DNA of 54,000 nt from Clostridia bacterium (GCA_017936565.1 JAGBFG010000047.1:1-54000), one strand, 5' to 3'. Counted from the stretch's first letter, positions 6,985-15,673 are shown. The notes: generated by a model from the letters alone, not told the origin. Numbers and translations are program-made.

Positions 6985-7013
6985 TTGACGAAAAAGAGAG
7001 ATTTTGTTACAAT
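6985..7013 (+). promoter_or_regulatory. Promoter of the yhaO-yhaN-like operon
   Basis: TTGACG (-35), 17-base spacer and TACAAT (-10), placing the transcript start about 30 bases before the TTG start codon. Confidence 0.75.
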
Positions 7014-7050
7014 AGATGTATAGAACAATAGCAGGCGAGGGGGCGTTATT

Positions 7051-8121
7051 TTGAAATTTTTACATATGGCTGACTGTCACTTGGATTCCGCGATGGAGGC
7101 GCATTTGCCTGCCAAGGCGGCGCAAAAGCGAAGAGGAGAGCTGCGGCTGACCTTTTATGAGACGCTCTGCCGCATAGAAGAGGAGCATATTGACGCGGTT
7201 CTTTTGGCGGGAGATATTTTTGACACGCCCTCGCCCTCCAAGGAAACCGTCAAATACGTGCTTGACTGCTTAGCCCAACACAAGGACACCCCTTTTATCA
7301 TCATAGAGGGCAATCACGACAAGGGCGCTTGGGCGAAAGAGGACATGCCTTCAAACGTCCGTTTGGCAACGGGCGAGACGTTTGAGAGCTTTGTTTTTGG
7401 CGAGTGCGCCATTCACGCTTTATCTTACCCTTATTCCCCTCATAGCTTTGACAATATTCCCTATCAGTCTGACAAAAAGAACGTATATCTTTTACACGGG
7501 ACCTTTGTTTCCTCTTATCAGGACGAGGCTTCTATTCCCATTTCCGCCTTTTCTGCTATCAAGCCCGACTACGTGGCGCTCGGGCACTATCATTCTTACA
7601 CGCATACCGTCCTTTCTGACACGCTTTCCTACTGCTACGCGGGCACCCCTGAGGGAAGAGGATTTGATGAAACGGGGGCTTGCGGCGTTATCCTTTGGGA
7701 TAGCGAGAGCGGAAAACATACCTTTATTCCCACCGCGCGCCGCACCTTGCACACGGTTTCTCTTTCCATTGACGGCTTACAAAGCCAGATAGAGTTAGAG
7801 GGCGCCATTTTGAACGCCACCGCCGACATACCTGAAAGGGATATGGTGCGGCTGGTTTTAACGGGTCATTTTTCCGAGCATATGTATTTACAAAAAAACA
7901 TAGCGCAGGTAAAGACGCTTTTAGATGACCGATTTTATTTTGCGAGGGTGAAGGACGAGAGCTCTCTGTTCATTTCCTACGAGGACTATCGGCACGATGT
8001 TTCCTTAAAAGGTGAGTTTGTCCGTTTGGTTCTTGGCTCTTCCCTTCCTCAAACGGAAAAGGAACAGATACTGCTATATGGGCTTCGCGCTATGAAGGGC
8101 GAAATGCCAGACCAAGAATAA
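7051..8121 (+). CDS. DNA repair exonuclease subunit, YhaO/SbcD-like metallophosphoesterase
   Basis: The 356-residue protein is a calcineurin-like phosphoesterase of the SbcD/Mre11/YhaO group. Metal and catalytic motifs are in order: DCH at residues 8-10, GDIFD at 54-58, GNHD at 87-90, HG at 149-150 and GHYH at 178-181. It should be the nuclease partner of the SMC-like ATPase encoded 12 bases downstream. The start is TTG at 7051, preceded by a purine-rich AGGCGAGGGGG site; the next in-frame ATG (residue 6) would cut into the first beta strand, so TTG is preferred. The short length and the membrane-bearing partner favour YhaO over classical SbcD. Role in DNA end processing is from the family. 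Confidence 0.87.
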   Translation: MKFLHMADCHLDSAMEAHLPAKAAQKRRGELRLTFYETLCRIEEEHIDAVLLAGDIFDTPSPSKETVKYVLDCLAQHKDTPFIIIEGNHDKGAWAKEDMPSNVRLATGETFESFVFGECAIHALSYPYSPHSFDNIPYQSDKKNVYLLHGTFVSSYQDEASIPISAFSAIKPDYVALGHYHSYTHTVLSDTLSYCYAGTPEGRGFDETGACGVILWDSESGKHTFIPTARRTLHTVSLSIDGLQSQIELEGAILNATADIPERDMVRLVLTGHFSEHMYLQKNIAQVKTLLDDRFYFARVKDESSLFISYEDYRHDVSLKGEFVRLVLGSSLPQTEKEQILLYGLRAMKGEMPDQE

Positions 8122-8133
8122 GGGGGAAAGGGT

Positions 8134-10635
8134 ATGAAAATTTTAAGCTGTACGATTGAAAATTTCGGCTGTCTTTCCCAAGCGCATTTTGATTTTTCGG
8201 ACGGTCTGAACACCGTTTGCGAGAGAAACGGGTTTGGGAAAACCACCCTTGCCGTTTTTATCAAGGCGATGCTATACGGGCTTCCCTCTTCCACCAAGCG
8301 CGACATTACGGAAAACGAAAGACGGCATTACAAGCCCTGGCAGGGCGGAAAATATGGGGGCTCCTTGGTGTTTGAGGCAGAGGGGCAGCTTTTCCGCATT
8401 GAGAGATTTTTCGGTGCGAAGGAAAAGGATGACACTCTTACCGTATACGACCTTTCCACCAACAAGCCGACGGAAAAATGGGGAAAGAGCGTGGGTGACG
8501 CCCTTTTTGACATTGACGCTGACGGATTTGAGCGAAGCATTTACATTTCTCAGCGCGCGCCGCACGCTGATTTGAACGTTCCCACCTTACAGGGAAAGCT
8601 CGGCTCTCTGATAGAAAGCTCCGACGATTTGGGTGAATACCAGAACGCCTTTGACCTGCTTCAAAAGCGCGAGCGAAGCTACAAGACCACGGGAGAGCGC
8701 GGCACCATTTACGACATAAAGAGAGAGATTGCTCAAAAGGACGCTGAAATTCTTGTCTGCCGCGAGGCAAAGGAGCAAGGAGAGCTTTGCCGAAGGGACA
8801 TTTTGCGCGAGGAAGAGCAAAAGAGAGCGCTACAAGACAAGGCAAGAGAAATCAAGGCGGAAAACGAAAAACGGTTGGCGCGCAATCAGGAAAGAGCGCG
8901 CCGCAAGGATGCGCAAGAGAATTACAGGCGTATGCAAGGGCTCATAGAGGACGCCGAGGCGCAAAGGCAAGAAATTCTTGCTTTCTTTGGGGGTGAGGCA
9001 CCACGCCAAGAGCATCTTACCCGAATGGAAGAAACGGTTTCTTTATACGAGAGCCTTTTGACAAAAAAGGAAGCGCTGTCCTTTCCCCAAAGCAAGCAGG
9101 AGAAAAAAGAGGCGCTTCGCCAGAAATACAAGGGAAATCCCCCCTCACAAGCCAAGATAGCCTCTTTACAGGAGCTACTTGACATTACAGAGCAAAAGAG
9201 GCAAAGGATGGAGCTTTGCGCCCCACGGGATGACCAAGAGCATCAAAGAGATGCCATCCGCTATCAAGGAATGGACGCGCAAAAAAGAGAGGAAATTCTT
9301 ATTGCTACCCAAGCCTGCGAGGATGCTAATACCGCCTTTGCGAAACGCATAGAAGCCCCCAATCCTTTATTTTGGGTTGGGTGCATAGGCGCTCTTCTTT
9401 TCTTTGCGCTTGCTATTGTTTTCTTTCTATTTGAAGCCCTTGTTCCTGCTATTATGGCGCTGGTTCTTTTGGTTGGCGCTTCCCTTTTGGCTGCCCTTTC
9501 CTTTAAGAACGGCAAAGGAGCGCCGAGAAATGATACTTGCTTGAAGCAGTTGGAGAAGCTTCTTCTGCCCTTTGGGGTAAAGCCGTCTGTCATTGAGGCG
9601 CGGATTTTCATTCATAATTATGACGCTTATTTACAAAGAGTGGAAAGCCGAAGGAAAGAGGAAGAGGCATATGCCAAGCTATGCCAAGAATATCAAGAGG
9701 CAGAGGCGCTCTGCCAAAAGCAGTTTTCTCTTTATGGAGATGGCGAGGCAAAAGCGATTTTAGATGCCTTGCGAGAGGACCTAACCCTATGGGAAGGGTT
9801 AGAGAGCGATGAAAAAGAGGCGCAAGGAGCCCAAAGAGATTTAGAGGGCGAGATAGAAAGGGTCAAGAACACCTTAAAGACGCTTTTTGAGGGTTATCCC
9901 AAGGGAGAGTCATATCGCGCCTTGCTCGGCGTTATCACCGCCAAGCTCGCTTCCTTACAGGCTTTGGAAAAGCAGATAGCCGAGCAAAAGGACGCTCTTG
10001 CCGTTTTCTGCCGCGAGAACGCCTTAAAGGACGAAGCTGACACAGAGGAAGCCGAGCCCCTTTTGGATGAGGCCGCACTTAGCGAGGAGATTGAACGGCT
10101 GACCGCTTCCATTGCCGCTAAAACGAAGGACGCGCTTTTATATGAGGAAAAGGCGTTTCCGTTATATATCCGCATAGAAGAAAGGGCGGCGCTTGAAGAG
10201 CGGCTTCGCGCGGCAGATGAAGCCTTTACTTTGCTTGGAAAGGCGAAGGAACTTTTAACCCAAGCAAAGGAAAGTCTTTCCTCTCGCTATTTAAGCGTGA
10301 TGGAGCAAAGCTTTGCTCAGCATATGTCGCTTGTCAGCGAAAGCCCTCTTCCCTACCATTTTGACACAGAGCTGACCCTCTCTGCCGAGAAGGGCGGAGA
10401 ATGGCGACAGACGCCCTATTTAAGCGCGGGCGAAGAGGATTTGGCGCTGTTCTGCGCGAGAATTGCCTTAGTGGACAGCATTTTCCAAAAGGAAAAGCCC
10501 GTTTTAATTTTAGATGACCCCTTTGTGAATTTAGACGAGGAAAATTTGCGCTCCGCTGAAAAGCTCTTGAAGGAAATAGCGAAGGAGCGGCAAATTATTT
10601 ACTTTGTTTGTCGCAAGGACCATCTTCCCGCATAA
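8134..10635 (+). CDS. AAA/SMC-like ATPase, YhaN-type partner of YhaO
   Basis: The 833-residue protein has the SbcC/Rad50-like split ATPase layout. Walker A (NGFGKTT) is at residues 32-38, two long E/K/R/A-rich coiled-coil arms follow, then an ABC-signature-like LSAGEEDL near 765 and Walker B VLILDDPF near 789. Unlike SbcC, a hydrophobic stretch at about 410-455 interrupts the coiled coil and forms two likely membrane helices; this is the hallmark of Bacillus YhaN. No zinc-hook CxxC is seen. The pair probably processes DNA ends near the membrane. It is translated just after the yhaO-like gene (AAGGG site) and a strong terminator closes the operon. Confidence 0.85.
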   Translation: MKILSCTIENFGCLSQAHFDFSDGLNTVCERNGFGKTTLAVFIKAMLYGLPSSTKRDITENERRHYKPWQGGKYGGSLVFEAEGQLFRIERFFGAKEKDDTLTVYDLSTNKPTEKWGKSVGDALFDIDADGFERSIYISQRAPHADLNVPTLQGKLGSLIESSDDLGEYQNAFDLLQKRERSYKTTGERGTIYDIKREIAQKDAEILVCREAKEQGELCRRDILREEEQKRALQDKAREIKAENEKRLARNQERARRKDAQENYRRMQGLIEDAEAQRQEILAFFGGEAPRQEHLTRMEETVSLYESLLTKKEALSFPQSKQEKKEALRQKYKGNPPSQAKIASLQELLDITEQKRQRMELCAPRDDQEHQRDAIRYQGMDAQKREEILIATQACEDANTAFAKRIEAPNPLFWVGCIGALLFFALAIVFFLFEALVPAIMALVLLVGASLLAALSFKNGKGAPRNDTCLKQLEKLLLPFGVKPSVIEARIFIHNYDAYLQRVESRRKEEEAYAKLCQEYQEAEALCQKQFSLYGDGEAKAILDALREDLTLWEGLESDEKEAQGAQRDLEGEIERVKNTLKTLFEGYPKGESYRALLGVITAKLASLQALEKQIAEQKDALAVFCRENALKDEADTEEAEPLLDEAALSEEIERLTASIAAKTKDALLYEEKAFPLYIRIEERAALEERLRAADEAFTLLGKAKELLTQAKESLSSRYLSVMEQSFAQHMSLVSESPLPYHFDTELTLSAEKGGEWRQTPYLSAGEEDLALFCARIALVDSIFQKEKPVLILDDPFVNLDEENLRSAEKLLKEIAKERQIIYFVCRKDHLPA

Positions 10636-10650
10636 TATAAAATGAAACAG

Positions 10651-10684
10651 AAAAGCAGATGTATAAAGTACATCTGCTTTTTTG
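10651..10684 (+). terminator. Terminator of the yhaON-like operon
   Basis: Perfect ten-base stem (AGCAGATGTA / TACATCTGCT), loop TAAAG, then a T-run. Two more small hairpins follow at about 10683-10698 (GCAACC/GGTTGC) and 10708-10721 (CCAAG/CTTGG). Confidence 0.92.
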
Positions 10685-10721
10685 CAACCTGCGGTTGCGC
10701 TTTTTTGCCAAGGGCACTTGG

Positions 10722-10748
10722 TTGCTTTTCCACTGTTTCAGGTATAAT
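10722..10748 (+). promoter_or_regulatory. Promoter region of the HTH-GlmM gene
   Basis: A perfect TATAAT is at 10743-10748. The -35 is uncertain: TTGCTT at 10722 is 15 bases away and TTGGTT at 10718 is 19 bases away, both off the usual 17. A suboptimal spacer can indicate activator dependence, but this is speculative. Confidence 0.5.
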
Positions 10749-10764
10749 ATAAGTATAGAACAAA

Positions 10765-10780
10765 CGCGCCAAGGGCGCGG
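10765..10780 (+). promoter_or_regulatory. Leader hairpin directly before the HTH-GlmM ribosome binding site
   Basis: GCGCC-AAG-GGCGC forms a tight hairpin only a few bases before the AAGGAGG site. It could affect ribosome access or serve as an RNA or DNA recognition site for the HTH domain of the encoded protein. Confidence 0.4.
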
Positions 10781-10792
10781 TAAGGAGGGGCT

Positions 10793-12424
10793 ATGACAAT
10801 AGGTGAAAAAATTGCCGAGCTGCGCATGAGGGCGCATTTATCACAAGAGGAGCTGGCGGAAGCGATGGATGTTTCCCGTCAATCCATATCCAAGTGGGAA
10901 ATGAACGACGCACTCCCGCAAATTGAAAAGGTGATAAAGCTGTGTTCCTTTTTCCGCATTTCAACCGACACGCTACTTTCCGAGGGATGCGCGCTTCCCT
11001 TTCCTCAAAAGGAAGAGGGAGAGAAGGCACCTCGTCCCTTAAAGTATTTTGGCACAGACGGATTTCGGGGCGAGGCAAACGTGGCGCTCACGTCCTTTGA
11101 CGCTTACCGTGTCGGGCGGTTTCTCGGCTGGTACTTCACTTCTCCTCTTGCGCCCTTTCCGCATGGGTCAAGACGCACCAAAATCGTTATAGGAAAAGAC
11201 ACGCGGCGTTCCAGCTATATGCTGGAATATGCTCTTGTTGCAGGAATGACGGCATCGGGGGCTGACGTATATATGCTTCACGTGACGACCACGCCCAGCG
11301 TTTCTTACGTGACAAGACAAGAGGGCTTTGACTGCGGGATTATGATTTCCGCTTCTCACAACCCTTATTATGACAACGGCATTAAAATTATCAATCGCTT
11401 TGGGGAAAAGATGGACGATGGGGAAACCTCTTTGATTGAGGCATATTTAGACAATGACTTAAAGCGGCTTGGCTTGACGGCAGACATTCCCCTCGCCAAG
11501 AGAGAATCTATTGGCGCTATTACGGATTATATAGGGGGAAGGAACAGGTACGTTGGATATTTGATTTCCATTGCATCCCATTCGTATCGCTCCTTGCGTA
11601 TTGGTCTTGACTGCGCCAACGGCGCTTCCTGGATGATTGCCAAAGCGGTTTTTGACGCGTTGGGGGCGGAAACGGTTTTACTTGGCGCTGAACCAAACGG
11701 TCTTAACATCAACCAAGGCTGCGGCTCTACCCATATTGAAGCGTTAAAGCAGTTAGTCAAGGAAAGGCGGCTTGACGTTGGCTTTGCCTTTGACGGAGAT
11801 GCGGACCGCTGTATCGCGGTAGACGAAAAGGGGAATGAGGTCAACGGCGACCATATTTTATATATTCTCGGTAAACGGTTAAAGGCAAAGGGAATTTTAG
11901 ACGGAAACACCGTTGTGGCAACGGTTATGTCAAACACAGGACTTCATCAGGCGCTGGAAGAGGCAGAGATTTTATGCGAGCTGACGGCAGTTGGTGACCG
12001 TTTTGTATATGAGTGCATGCAGGAAAAGGGATACCGCATTGGCGGCGAGCAATCGGGGCACATCATTCTCAAAAAATACGCAACCACGGGTGACGGCATT
12101 TTAACCGCGATTATGCTCACAGAAGAGATGCTTGACGCAAAGCTTCCCTTATCTCGCTTATATGAGGGAATGGTGCTTTTTCCTCAATGCTTGAAAAACG
12201 TTCCTGTCAGCGACAAGGACGCGATTCTTTCCCATCCTGCCCTTTGCGCCTTAAAGGGAGAGATAGAAGCAGAGATAGGGAAATTCGGCAGAGTGCTGCT
12301 GCGAAAATCGGGAACGGAGCCTGTCCTTCGCGTGATGGTGGAATGCCGCGAAAAGGAACGCTGCGAGGCATATGCAAAAAGGCTGGCAAAATGTATAGAA
12401 GAAGCCGACAAAGGCACAAAATAG
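10793..12424 (+). CDS. glmM: Fusion of XRE-type helix-turn-helix and phosphoglucosamine mutase
   Basis: The 543-residue protein starts with a Cro/CI-type HTH (about residues 4-63; SQEELAEAM, SISKWEM), a short acidic linker, then a full phosphohexomutase from FGTDGFRG at 86-93. All GlmM signature sites are intact: ISASHNP at 185-191 (phosphoserine Ser188), DGDADR near 333-338 (Mg2+), GEQSGH near 418-423 (sugar) and RKSGTEP near 503-509 (phosphate). GlmM converts GlcN-6-P to GlcN-1-P for UDP-GlcNAc. There is no ATG, GTG or TTG start between the HTH and the enzyme with a ribosome site, so both are made as one chain. An AAGGAGG site precedes the start. Ordinary GlmM is about 450 residues and has no HTH. 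A DNA-binding, possibly self-regulating enzyme is inferred. A frameshift error is unlikely because the linker frame is continuous. Confidence 0.88.
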   Translation: MTIGEKIAELRMRAHLSQEELAEAMDVSRQSISKWEMNDALPQIEKVIKLCSFFRISTDTLLSEGCALPFPQKEEGEKAPRPLKYFGTDGFRGEANVALTSFDAYRVGRFLGWYFTSPLAPFPHGSRRTKIVIGKDTRRSSYMLEYALVAGMTASGADVYMLHVTTTPSVSYVTRQEGFDCGIMISASHNPYYDNGIKIINRFGEKMDDGETSLIEAYLDNDLKRLGLTADIPLAKRESIGAITDYIGGRNRYVGYLISIASHSYRSLRIGLDCANGASWMIAKAVFDALGAETVLLGAEPNGLNINQGCGSTHIEALKQLVKERRLDVGFAFDGDADRCIAVDEKGNEVNGDHILYILGKRLKAKGILDGNTVVATVMSNTGLHQALEEAEILCELTAVGDRFVYECMQEKGYRIGGEQSGHIILKKYATTGDGILTAIMLTEEMLDAKLPLSRLYEGMVLFPQCLKNVPVSDKDAILSHPALCALKGEIEAEIGKFGRVLLRKSGTEPVLRVMVECREKERCEAYAKRLAKCIEEADKGTK

Positions 12425-12477
12425 GCTTTGTCATTAAAGGATGCTTTTAGTATTGCTATCGAAAAGGAGCTGTTTTT

Positions 12478-13140
12478 ATGAAAAGCAGTATATACACAAG
12501 GGATTTATTTGACTGTCAAACGCCGTATTTAAGGGACTGGTTTTATCAATTTACGCATCCTTGGGAGATGCTTTTACAGATAGAGTCCTTTATCCGCCAA
12601 GCAGTACAAGAAGGAATTGAGGGCTTTTCCCTACACCAAGGCAGAATTCCGATGGGAGAGAGCGTTAAAATTGCCGAAAGCGCCTGTATAGAAGGGATGG
12701 CGATTTTGGGCAGCGGAACGGTAATACGCCACGGGGCATACCTGAGGGGAAACGTTATTGCGGGAGAGGGGTGCGTTATCGGTAATTCGACAGAATTAAA
12801 AAACTGCGTGCTGCTTAATCACGTACAGGTGCCACATTATAATTACGTGGGGGATTCTATTTTGGGCAATTACGCTCATATGGGGGCGGGCGCTATTCTT
12901 TCCAACGTCAAGGCTGACCGTTCCCTCGTTGTGATACACGCACAAAAGGAATATCCGACAAACCTCAAAAAAATCGGGGGAATATTAGGGGATGGCGCGG
13001 AAATCGGCTGCGGGTGCGTGCTAAATCCCGGAACGGTGGTTGGAAAGAACACCTCTGTTTACCCTTTAACCGTTTTGCGAGGCGTTTTCCCTGCTGACTG
13101 CATTGTCAAATCCGCCAAGGAAGTGGTGAAACGCAAATAA
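12478..13140 (+). CDS. Left-handed beta-helix acyltransferase, GlmU C-domain-like
   Basis: The 220-residue protein has an N-terminal helical part (1-60) and then hexapeptide repeats (about 62-205) of the left-handed parallel beta-helix. The segment ELKNCVLL...VPHYNYVGDSILG, with NYAHMGAGAILSN after it, aligns by eye with the acetyl-acceptor region of GlmU, including the His of the PHxxYxGD motif. Together with the upstream GlmM domain this suggests acetylation in UDP-GlcNAc synthesis or a sugar-nucleotide variant. No uridylyltransferase (N-terminal GlmU) domain is present, so it is not a complete GlmU. It follows the HTH-GlmM gene by 53 bases with an AAAGGAG site and is probably co-transcribed. 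Confidence 0.75.
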   Translation: MKSSIYTRDLFDCQTPYLRDWFYQFTHPWEMLLQIESFIRQAVQEGIEGFSLHQGRIPMGESVKIAESACIEGMAILGSGTVIRHGAYLRGNVIAGEGCVIGNSTELKNCVLLNHVQVPHYNYVGDSILGNYAHMGAGAILSNVKADRSLVVIHAQKEYPTNLKKIGGILGDGAEIGCGCVLNPGTVVGKNTSVYPLTVLRGVFPADCIVKSAKEVVKRK

Positions 13141-13153
13141 GACCATAAAAAAA

Positions 13154-13185
13154 AGCAAGAGAACTCTTTTCATTCTCTTGCTTTT
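13154..13185. terminator. Bidirectional terminator between convergent genes
   Basis: Stem AGCAAGAGAA / TTCTCTTGCT with nine-base loop; flanked by A-run on the left and T-run on the right, so it can serve the acyltransferase gene and the minus-strand YwlG-like gene. Confidence 0.88.
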
Positions 13186-13205
13186 GATTTCTTTATAACG
13201 CCTTT

Positions 13206-13745
13206 TTATTCGTAGACAGCTCGGCTGCCGCCGATATATTTGGGGCGGGTGCGGGCGGCAAGCAAAATGGCTTTGCCAATCATATTGACGGGAAGGCGCA
13301 CAGGAACTGCCACATCTTTCAGATGCATACCGATAAGCGTTCCGCCAATGTCAAGCCCGGCGCTTGCCTTGATATGCTCAACGGCAACGGGCGCGGAAAA
13401 GCCCTCATAAACTGCCGTAGCAAAGGAGCCGCCTGCTTTGATTTGAGGACGCACCGAAACGATTTCAAGCCCGTGCTCCTTGGCGCAGGCTTTTTCAACG
13501 ATTAAGGCGCGGTTTAAGTGCTCACAGCACTGCGCCGCCAGATAGATGCCCTTCTCCTGCAATATAGGGTTCACGCCCTCGAAAACCGCCTTGGCGGCTT
13601 CAAAGGTTGAGCCCTTGCCAATGGTTTCTCCTACGATTTCGGAAGAGGAGCAGCCAATGACAAAAATATCTCCCTTTTCCAAATATGCCACTTCCAGCAG
13701 CGCTCTTATCGCTTCTTGCGCCTTTTCTTTGATTTCTTCGTACAT
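13206..13745 (-). CDS. YwlG/UPF0340 family protein (TIGR01440)
   Basis: The 179-residue protein matches the UPF0340/YwlG family: FVIGCSSSEIVGETIGKGS near residues 28-46, AAQCCEHLNRALI near 72-84 and GLDIGGTLIGMH near 131-142. The length is typical. The family is conserved in Firmicutes, often near glyA or other housekeeping genes, and has no established activity. The ATG at 13745 has GGAGAAG upstream; an upstream in-frame ATG lacks a site. It is the last gene of the minus-strand block that includes rpsB and tsf, separated from tsf by a terminator-like hairpin. Confidence 0.88.
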   Translation of the reverse strand: MYEEIKEKAQEAIRALLEVAYLEKGDIFVIGCSSSEIVGETIGKGSTFEAAKAVFEGVNPILQEKGIYLAAQCCEHLNRALIVEKACAKEHGLEIVSVRPQIKAGGSFATAVYEGFSAPVAVEHIKASAGLDIGGTLIGMHLKDVAVPVRLPVNMIGKAILLAARTRPKYIGGSRAVYE

Positions 13746-13794
13746 ACCTCTTCTCCATTCCGCCGCAAAGGGCAAAGGAACTCAAATAAAGCAA

Positions 13795-13830
13795 CGGGCT
13801 GCCGCACCGCAAACGCTTTGCAACAGCCCA
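13795..13830 (-). terminator. Terminator-like hairpin after tsf
   Basis: On the minus strand GGGCTG...CAGCCC with an inner stem is followed by a T-rich stretch (GTTGCTTTATTT). It may be leaky, which would let ywlG be read with tsf. Confidence 0.6.
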
Positions 13831-13844
13831 TTTATTTTTGCCAA

Positions 13845-14768
13845 TCAGGATTTCACCATATTGGCGATTTCTTCTGCGAAGTTATCTTCTCTCTTCTGCA
13901 AGCCTTCGCCCTTGTCGTAGCGATAGAATGCAAGAATCTTGATGTCGCCACCCAACGCTTTTGCGGTTTCGGCAACATACTTGGAAACATTCATAGAATC
14001 TTCCTTAACATAGCCCTGCTCCAAGAGACAGTTGGTGTCAAAGAACTTGCCGAGCTTGCCCTTGATGATGCCTTCCAGCACGTTTGCGGGCTTGCCTGCG
14101 AACTTGGGATCCTGCTCCATTTGCTTCAAAAGGATTTCCTTCTCCTCTGCCAAAACAGACTCGGGAACATCCTCTTTTGCAACGTACTGGCAAGACATAG
14201 CGGCAACCTGCAAGGCAATGTTCTTCGCAAATTCAGCGAATTCTGCCTTTTCTGCCACAGCGGCATCCACAGCGAAGTTCACGATAACGCCGGTAGCGCC
14301 CATACCGTGAATATAGGTGGAAACGACACCGTCAACAATGATGAAGCGGCGCAAAGAAAGCTTTTCACCGATGGTGAAGGTCTTTTCCTGCAATACTGCT
14401 TCCACAGTATCGTCTGTTCCGTCAAACTTGCAAGCGGTCAGCGCCTCGATATCGGCAGGACGGTTTGCGATGATGGTTCTCAAAATGCCCTTTACAAAGG
14501 CACGGAAGGTTTCATTCTTTGCCACGAAGTTGGTCTCGGTGTTTACTTCGACCATGGCGGTTACGTTGCCCTCGGTCAAGATGTCAACCAAGCCGTCTGC
14601 TGCAATTCTGCTTGCTTTCTTTGCGGCGGATGCAACGCCCTTTTCGCGCAAAATCTTAATTGCTTTATCAAAATCGCCGTCAGCCTCTACCAACGCGTTT
14701 TTGCAGTCCATCATACCACAGCCTGTTTGTTTTCTTAATTCAGCAACATCCTTAGCGGTAATAGCCAT
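13845..14768 (-). CDS. tsf: Translation elongation factor Ts
   Basis: The 307-residue protein is EF-Ts, the guanine nucleotide exchange factor for EF-Tu. The UBA-like N-terminal domain has the signature LRKQTGCGMMDCKNAL near residues 12-27. The first core domain follows (VAMVEVNTETNFVAKNE near 69-85) and the second contains GATGVIVNFAVDAAVAE. An AAGGAG site lies before the ATG. It lies 28 bases after rpsB, the usual rpsB-tsf pair, and depends on the rpsB promoter. Confidence 0.97.
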   Translation of the reverse strand: MAITAKDVAELRKQTGCGMMDCKNALVEADGDFDKAIKILREKGVASAAKKASRIAADGLVDILTEGNVTAMVEVNTETNFVAKNETFRAFVKGILRTIIANRPADIEALTACKFDGTDDTVEAVLQEKTFTIGEKLSLRRFIIVDGVVSTYIHGMGATGVIVNFAVDAAVAEKAEFAEFAKNIALQVAAMSCQYVAKEDVPESVLAEEKEILLKQMEQDPKFAGKPANVLEGIIKGKLGKFFDTNCLLEQGYVKEDSMNVSKYVAETAKALGGDIKILAFYRYDKGEGLQKREDNFAEEIANMVKS

Positions 14769-14796
14769 TTTTCTTCTCCTTACTGATTTTTAATAA

Positions 14797-15555
14797 TTAT
14801 TCAGCGTCTTCTGCTGCTTCTGCAACCTCTGCTGCTTCCTCAGCAACAGGAGCCTCAGCGTCGGTCAGCTGCTCGCCGCCTTTTGCTTCAATAACAGCGT
14901 CAGCCAAAGCGCCGCCGATGAGCTTAATAGCACGAATAGCGTCGTCATTACCGGGGATGATGTAATCGGCATCCTCGGGGTCACAGTTGGTATCAACGAT
15001 AGCAACAACAGGAATACCAAGCTTCTTGGCTTCCATAATGGCAATGTGCTCCTTGCGGGTATCTACCACGAAGATAGCGGCAGGAAGCGTGTCCATCTCT
15101 TTGATACCGCCATAGTTCTTTTCAAGGTCTTCCATTTCCTTGAGTCTCTTGGCGGCTTCCTTCTTGGGAAGCAAATCAAAGGTTCCGTCTGCCTGCATTC
15201 TTTCAAGCTCTTTCAGACGGTTGATGCTCTTGCGAATGGTTCTGAAGTTGGTCAGCATACCGCCGGGCCAACGAACATTCACGTAATACATGCTGCACTT
15301 CAAGGCTTCCTCACGAATGGTATCGGCAGCCTGCTTTTTGGTTCCTACAAACAGGATAGAGCCACCCTCGGCGGCAACGCCGTTCACAAAATTGTACGCC
15401 TCTTCAAACTTTTTCACGGTCTTTTGAAGGTCAATGATGTGAATCCCGTTACGCATGGTAAAGATGTACTCTGCCATTTTAGGATTCCATTTTTTTGTGG
15501 GGTGGCCAAAATGCACACCCGCTTCCAACAACTGCTTGATGGAAATTTCGAACAT
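14797..15555 (-). CDS. rpsB: 30S ribosomal protein S2
   Basis: The 252-residue protein is ribosomal protein S2: [20 protein letters not shown] at the start, [20 protein letters not shown] and the C-terminal [13 protein letters not shown] region. The tail is unusually rich in Ala and Glu (last 25 residues), as in several Clostridia. The ATG at 15555 follows GAGGAGG; the in-frame extension upstream lies in the structured leader and is rejected. Promoter at 15680-15708; tsf follows. A 118-base structured leader suggests autoregulation. Confidence 0.97.
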   Translation of the reverse strand: MFEISIKQLLEAGVHFGHPTKKWNPKMAEYIFTMRNGIHIIDLQKTVKKFEEAYNFVNGVAAEGGSILFVGTKKQAADTIREEALKCSMYYVNVRWPGGMLTNFRTIRKSINRLKELERMQADGTFDLLPKKEAAKRLKEMEDLEKNYGGIKEMDTLPAAIFVVDTRKEHIAIMEAKKLGIPVVAIVDTNCDPEDADYIIPGNDDAIRAIKLIGGALADAVIEAKGGEQLTDAEAPVAEEAAEVAEAAEDAE

Positions 15556-15569
15556 TGTACTGTTCCTCC

Positions 15570-15673
15570 TCGGTTTTTTTCTACCATAGCGACTTGCCAC
15601 TCCGCAACCGTTTCCGGCACCGGCGGATTCCGACGCTATGTGATAATAATTTCTGCGTGTTTTCTGCGCAGAT
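15570..15673 (-). promoter_or_regulatory. Structured rpsB leader RNA, candidate autoregulatory element
   Basis: Between the predicted transcript start (about 15673) and the rpsB ribosome binding site, the RNA can form a closing stem CATAGCG/CGCTATG around GC-rich inner helices (such as CCGCCGG...CCGG and GGTTGCGG segments). An upstream small helix forms from CTGCG/CGCAG. Ribosomal protein S2 controls its own leader in other bacteria. I cannot assign this to a named RNA family. Confidence 0.55.
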
